From the NCBI GenBank assembly GCA_017303415.1, contig JAFLBJ010000001.1, positions 620,001-684,000 on the forward strand: a stretch of 64,000 nucleotides of DNA. The letters run 5' to 3'. Within the stretch, counting starts at the first letter, position 1. Each line of letters opens with the position of its first letter. The position numbers were made by a program, and so were the translations under genes. This document shows positions 61,824-64,000 of the stretch, piece after piece. Under the pieces are notes generated by a model. The model was given only the letters and a program-made list of their open reading frames with translations, made no database searches and was not told where the DNA came from. This stretch comes from Chitinophagales bacterium. Lineage in GTDB: Bacteria; Bacteroidota; Bacteroidia; Chitinophagales; Chitinophagaceae.

Positions 61824-62567
61824 TTAATCCAGCTTTCTAATCCAGATGTTCCTAAAGCTCACAGGGTTGCCATGGTCTTGTAAAATTATGGGTTCCCGGT
61901 CGCTATGGAGTTTGTATTCAGCCACGCCGATATATTCGGTGCCACCCCAGATAGCGGTATGGTTTTGCACCAATACGCCATTGTGGATGACGGTGATATA
62001 GGCCGGGGAGATCAGGCTGCTGTCTTTGGTATTGAAACGCGGAGCGGTAAATACGATATCATAGGTTTGCCATTCGCCCGGAGGCCGGCAGGCATTGACC
62101 AGGGGCATGTGTTGTTTGTAAATACTGGCCGCCTGTCCATTGCTATAGGTGCGGTTATTATAATTATCCAGGATCTGCAGTTCATAGCGGCCCATCAGGA
62201 AAATCCCGCTATTTCCCCTGCCCTGTCCGTTTCCGGCCACAACGGCGGGAGTGCGCCATTCAATATGTAACTGGCAACTGCCAAATCCTTCTTTGGTTTG
62301 TATATCCCCCTTACCTCCTACAACGGTCAGTATATCATCGGCCACTTTCCATTCAGGAGCACCGCCACCCATTTTCTTTTGCCAACCGGAAAGGTCTTTG
62401 CCATCGAACAAAGCGATTGCATCGGATGGGACACCAGCGGCCGTAGGGCCGGGGGTTACTACCCTGGGTTCGGGTTGCCATACCTCGGTCAATGCGGGGT
62501 CGCCTTTGCGCTGGGCTAATGAAGAAATAGAAATAACTAAAGCAAGGAGGACAAGAGATCGTTTCAT
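61824..62567 (-). CDS. DUF1080 3-keto-disaccharide hydrolase family protein
   Basis: 247 residues from the ATG at 62567, signal peptide 1-17. The DUF1080/KSI (PF06439) jelly-roll is clear: ALFDGKDLSGWQKKMGG, EFGSCQLHIEWRTP-like block (FGSCQLHIEWRTP), GNSGIFLMGRYELQILDNY, and the C-terminal RDHGNPVSFRNIWIR type ending (QDHGNPVSFRNIWIRKL). Members cleave or bind keto-sugars in polysaccharide use, and many act in the periplasm. Confidence 0.92.
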   Translation of the reverse strand: MKRSLVLLALVISISSLAQRKGDPALTEVWQPEPRVVTPGPTAAGVPSDAIALFDGKDLSGWQKKMGGGAPEWKVADDILTVVGGKGDIQTKEGFGSCQLHIEWRTPAVVAGNGQGRGNSGIFLMGRYELQILDNYNNRTYSNGQAASIYKQHMPLVNACRPPGEWQTYDIVFTAPRFNTKDSSLISPAYITVIHNGVLVQNHTAIWGGTEYIGVAEYKLHSDREPIILQDHGNPVSFRNIWIRKLD

Positions 62568-62647
62568 GATAAATAAGTTGATGTGTGGATTAAAGATACG
62601 TTCATTGTAAATTATAAGATCAATACCTTTACAAGACATCTTTTTTC

Positions 62648-63439
62648 ATGTCATCACTCACGATCAGTCTTATACAAACGGCCCTCCATTGGGAAGACCC
62701 GGCAGCTAACCGGCGTATGTTTGAGGAGAAGATCCGGTCCATAACAGAAAAGACCGAATTGGTCCTCCTGCCCGAGATGTTCTCGACCGGATTTAGTATG
62801 GACCCGGCAAGACTGGCGGAGACCATGGATGGCCCCACAGTGAGTTGGATGAAAGAGCTCAGTGCCGAACGAAAGATCATCCTCGCGGGCAGCCTGATCA
62901 TTCGTGATGGGGATGAATTTTATAACCGTCTGCTTTGGGTTTTGCCCAATGGGCAAATAGGAGTGTATGATAAACGACATTTGTTTGCCTATGCCGGCGA
63001 AGATGAAAAATATTCACCCGGTAATAAACGCCTGATCGCTTCTGTAAAGGGTTGGCGGATCAACCTGCTGATCTGTTATGATCTGAGGTTTCCGGTTTGG
63101 GCCAGGCAGCAATCACAGGAAGAAGGCCCCGAATACGACCTGCTGATCTATGTGGCCAACTGGCCAGCCAGGCGGGCGCATGCCTGGAAAAGCCTCTTAC
63201 CGGCAAGGGCGATCGAAAACCAATCCTATGTAATAGGATTAAACCGGGTAGGCGAAGACGGGAATGGACATTACTATTCCGGTGACAGCCTCGTGATCGA
63301 CCCTCTTGGGCAAACCTTATTTCATCAGGCAGATACAGAAACGATTCATACGATCACCCTCGAAAAAAAATCACTGGAAGAAGTGCGCGGCCAAATGCCT
63401 TTCTGGAAAGATGGCGACCCTTTTCTCCTAAGCCTTTAA
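62648..63439 (+). CDS. Nitrilase-superfamily amidase (omega-amidase/YafV type)
   Basis: 263 residues with the Glu-Lys-Cys triad of the C-N hydrolases: E43 (LLPEMF), K109 (VYDKRHLF) and C143 (LICYDLRFP). The family removes amide nitrogen from ketoglutaramate-like compounds (metabolite repair) or other small amides. Cytosolic. The stop is 3 bp before nagA, so they may be co-transcribed. Confidence 0.9.
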   Translation: MSSLTISLIQTALHWEDPAANRRMFEEKIRSITEKTELVLLPEMFSTGFSMDPARLAETMDGPTVSWMKELSAERKIILAGSLIIRDGDEFYNRLLWVLPNGQIGVYDKRHLFAYAGEDEKYSPGNKRLIASVKGWRINLLICYDLRFPVWARQQSQEEGPEYDLLIYVANWPARRAHAWKSLLPARAIENQSYVIGLNRVGEDGNGHYYSGDSLVIDPLGQTLFHQADTETIHTITLEKKSLEEVRGQMPFWKDGDPFLLSL

Positions 63440-63442
63440 TAC

Positions 63443-64000
63443 ATGAAATCAGCCTATCTCCCTTCCCTGATCTACACCGGTAGCGAAGAGCGATCGGGGC
63501 TGGCCGTGCTTGCAGACGATGATATCATTCAAGACCTGGTACCTGTTACAGAAATCCCCTCCGGGTATGAACGCATTGATCTTTCCGGAAAGATCCTTGC
63601 TCCGGGTTTTATTGACCTGCAGATATATGGCGGCAATGGGCATCTTTTTTCACAACAACCCACCACCGAAAGTCTGGAAGCCACTTATCAATACAGCCTT
63701 GACGGAGGCGCCACTCACTTTTGTATTACCATTGCTACCAATAGCCGTGAAGTGGTTTCTGCAGGTATCCGGGCAGTAAAAGCCTATTGGGAAAAAGGGG
63801 GTAAGGGTTTATTGGGCCTGCACCTTGAAGGGCCATTTATCAATAAAGAAAAAAGAGGCGCCCACCTGGAGGCGTTTGTCCATACACCTGCCAGAAAAGA
63901 GATCCTTGAATTACTGGAAGAAGGGAAAGGCGTAATCAGGATCATGACCCTGGCGCCCGAATGTTGTGACCCGGAACTGATCCATTTACTTCAGGAGAAT
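63443..64000 (+). CDS. nagA: N-acetylglucosamine-6-phosphate deacetylase, N-terminal part (3' end outside window)
   Basis: 186 residues are visible before the window ends. The amidohydrolase start (KILAPGFIDLQIYGGNG) and the metal-binding HLEGPFINKEKRGAH are diagnostic of NagA, which deacetylates GlcNAc-6-phosphate to glucosamine-6-phosphate in amino-sugar use and cell-wall recycling. The start ATG is 3 bp after the nitrilase stop. Confidence 0.93.
   Translation, partial: MKSAYLPSLIYTGSEERSGLAVLADDDIIQDLVPVTEIPSGYERIDLSGKILAPGFIDLQIYGGNGHLFSQQPTTESLEATYQYSLDGGATHFCITIATNSREVVSAGIRAVKAYWEKGGKGLLGLHLEGPFINKEKRGAHLEAFVHTPARKEILELLEEGKGVIRIMTLAPECCDPELIHLLQEN

Overview
The window comes from a Bacteroidota chromosome, most likely Chitinophagales/Chitinophagaceae. 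The signs are TAnnTTTG-type -7 boxes close to start codons without clear Shine-Dalgarno sequences, DUF2480, DUF6544 and DUF4407 proteins, S46 and S9 dipeptidyl peptidases, a giant Rhs/YD-repeat protein with Ig-like YQWQ modules, and many intergenic palindromic repeat families. No taxonomic search was possible.

Layout. 1-14.6 kb: housekeeping and accessory genes (beta-lactamase-like proteins, M20 hydrolase, ChrA transporter, nadD, feoA, ybeY, mnmG, DUF2256, tRNA-Phe, GIY-YIG protein, recQ, mannose-1-phosphate guanylyltransferase, DEDDy exonuclease, MmcQ/YjbR, nadA). Two parS-like CACGTG palindromes lie between ybeY and mnmG. 14.64-15.02 kb: an AT-rich tract followed by a cluster of DnaA-box-like 9-mers, the best candidate for oriC. 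15.1-20.3 kb: S46 peptidase, PpiD/SurA-type foldase, DUF2480. 20.7-34.6 kb: a visibly AT-richer export/toxin operon (beta-barrel protein, 1235-aa YD-repeat protein, 222-aa Ig-like protein, 2427-aa Rhs protein with a variable C-terminal tip resembling DUF4329, then a lipoprotein). 34.6-41.6 kb: a series of small genes, mostly lipoproteins or immunity-like proteins, regularly separated by six copies of a structured repeat of about 0.4 kb with terminal inverted repeats of about 62 bp. One interval keeps the tail of a Hint domain and a DUF1493-type immunity gene, and one repeat copy is split by a HigBA toxin-antitoxin pair. 41.6-64 kb: ordinary chromosome (DUF4407, DUF1003, CorA, sugar porter, kdsB, sterol desaturase-like, PhnA, DinB, several uncharacterised proteins, ankyrin protein, dnaN, a zinc-ribbon HtrA-like protease, recX, DPP IV-type S9 peptidase, DUF1080 protein, omega-amidase-type nitrilase, and the 5' part of nagA cut by the window end).

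How the parts work together. The left third looks like an origin-proximal region (oriC candidate, parS-like sites, mnmG nearby, dnaN 40 kb to the right). The centre is a polymorphic-toxin locus. The Rhs protein and its export/accessory genes are followed by what reads as a bank of displaced toxin tips and immunity genes, with the 0.4-kb element between them as a possible mobile element or recombination substrate. A second theme is dispersed palindromic repeats that have entered genes: they encode the signal peptide of a beta-lactamase-like protein, the C-terminus of a GIY-YIG protein and the C-terminus of RecX, and one replaces the D-arm in a duplicated tRNA-Phe remnant.
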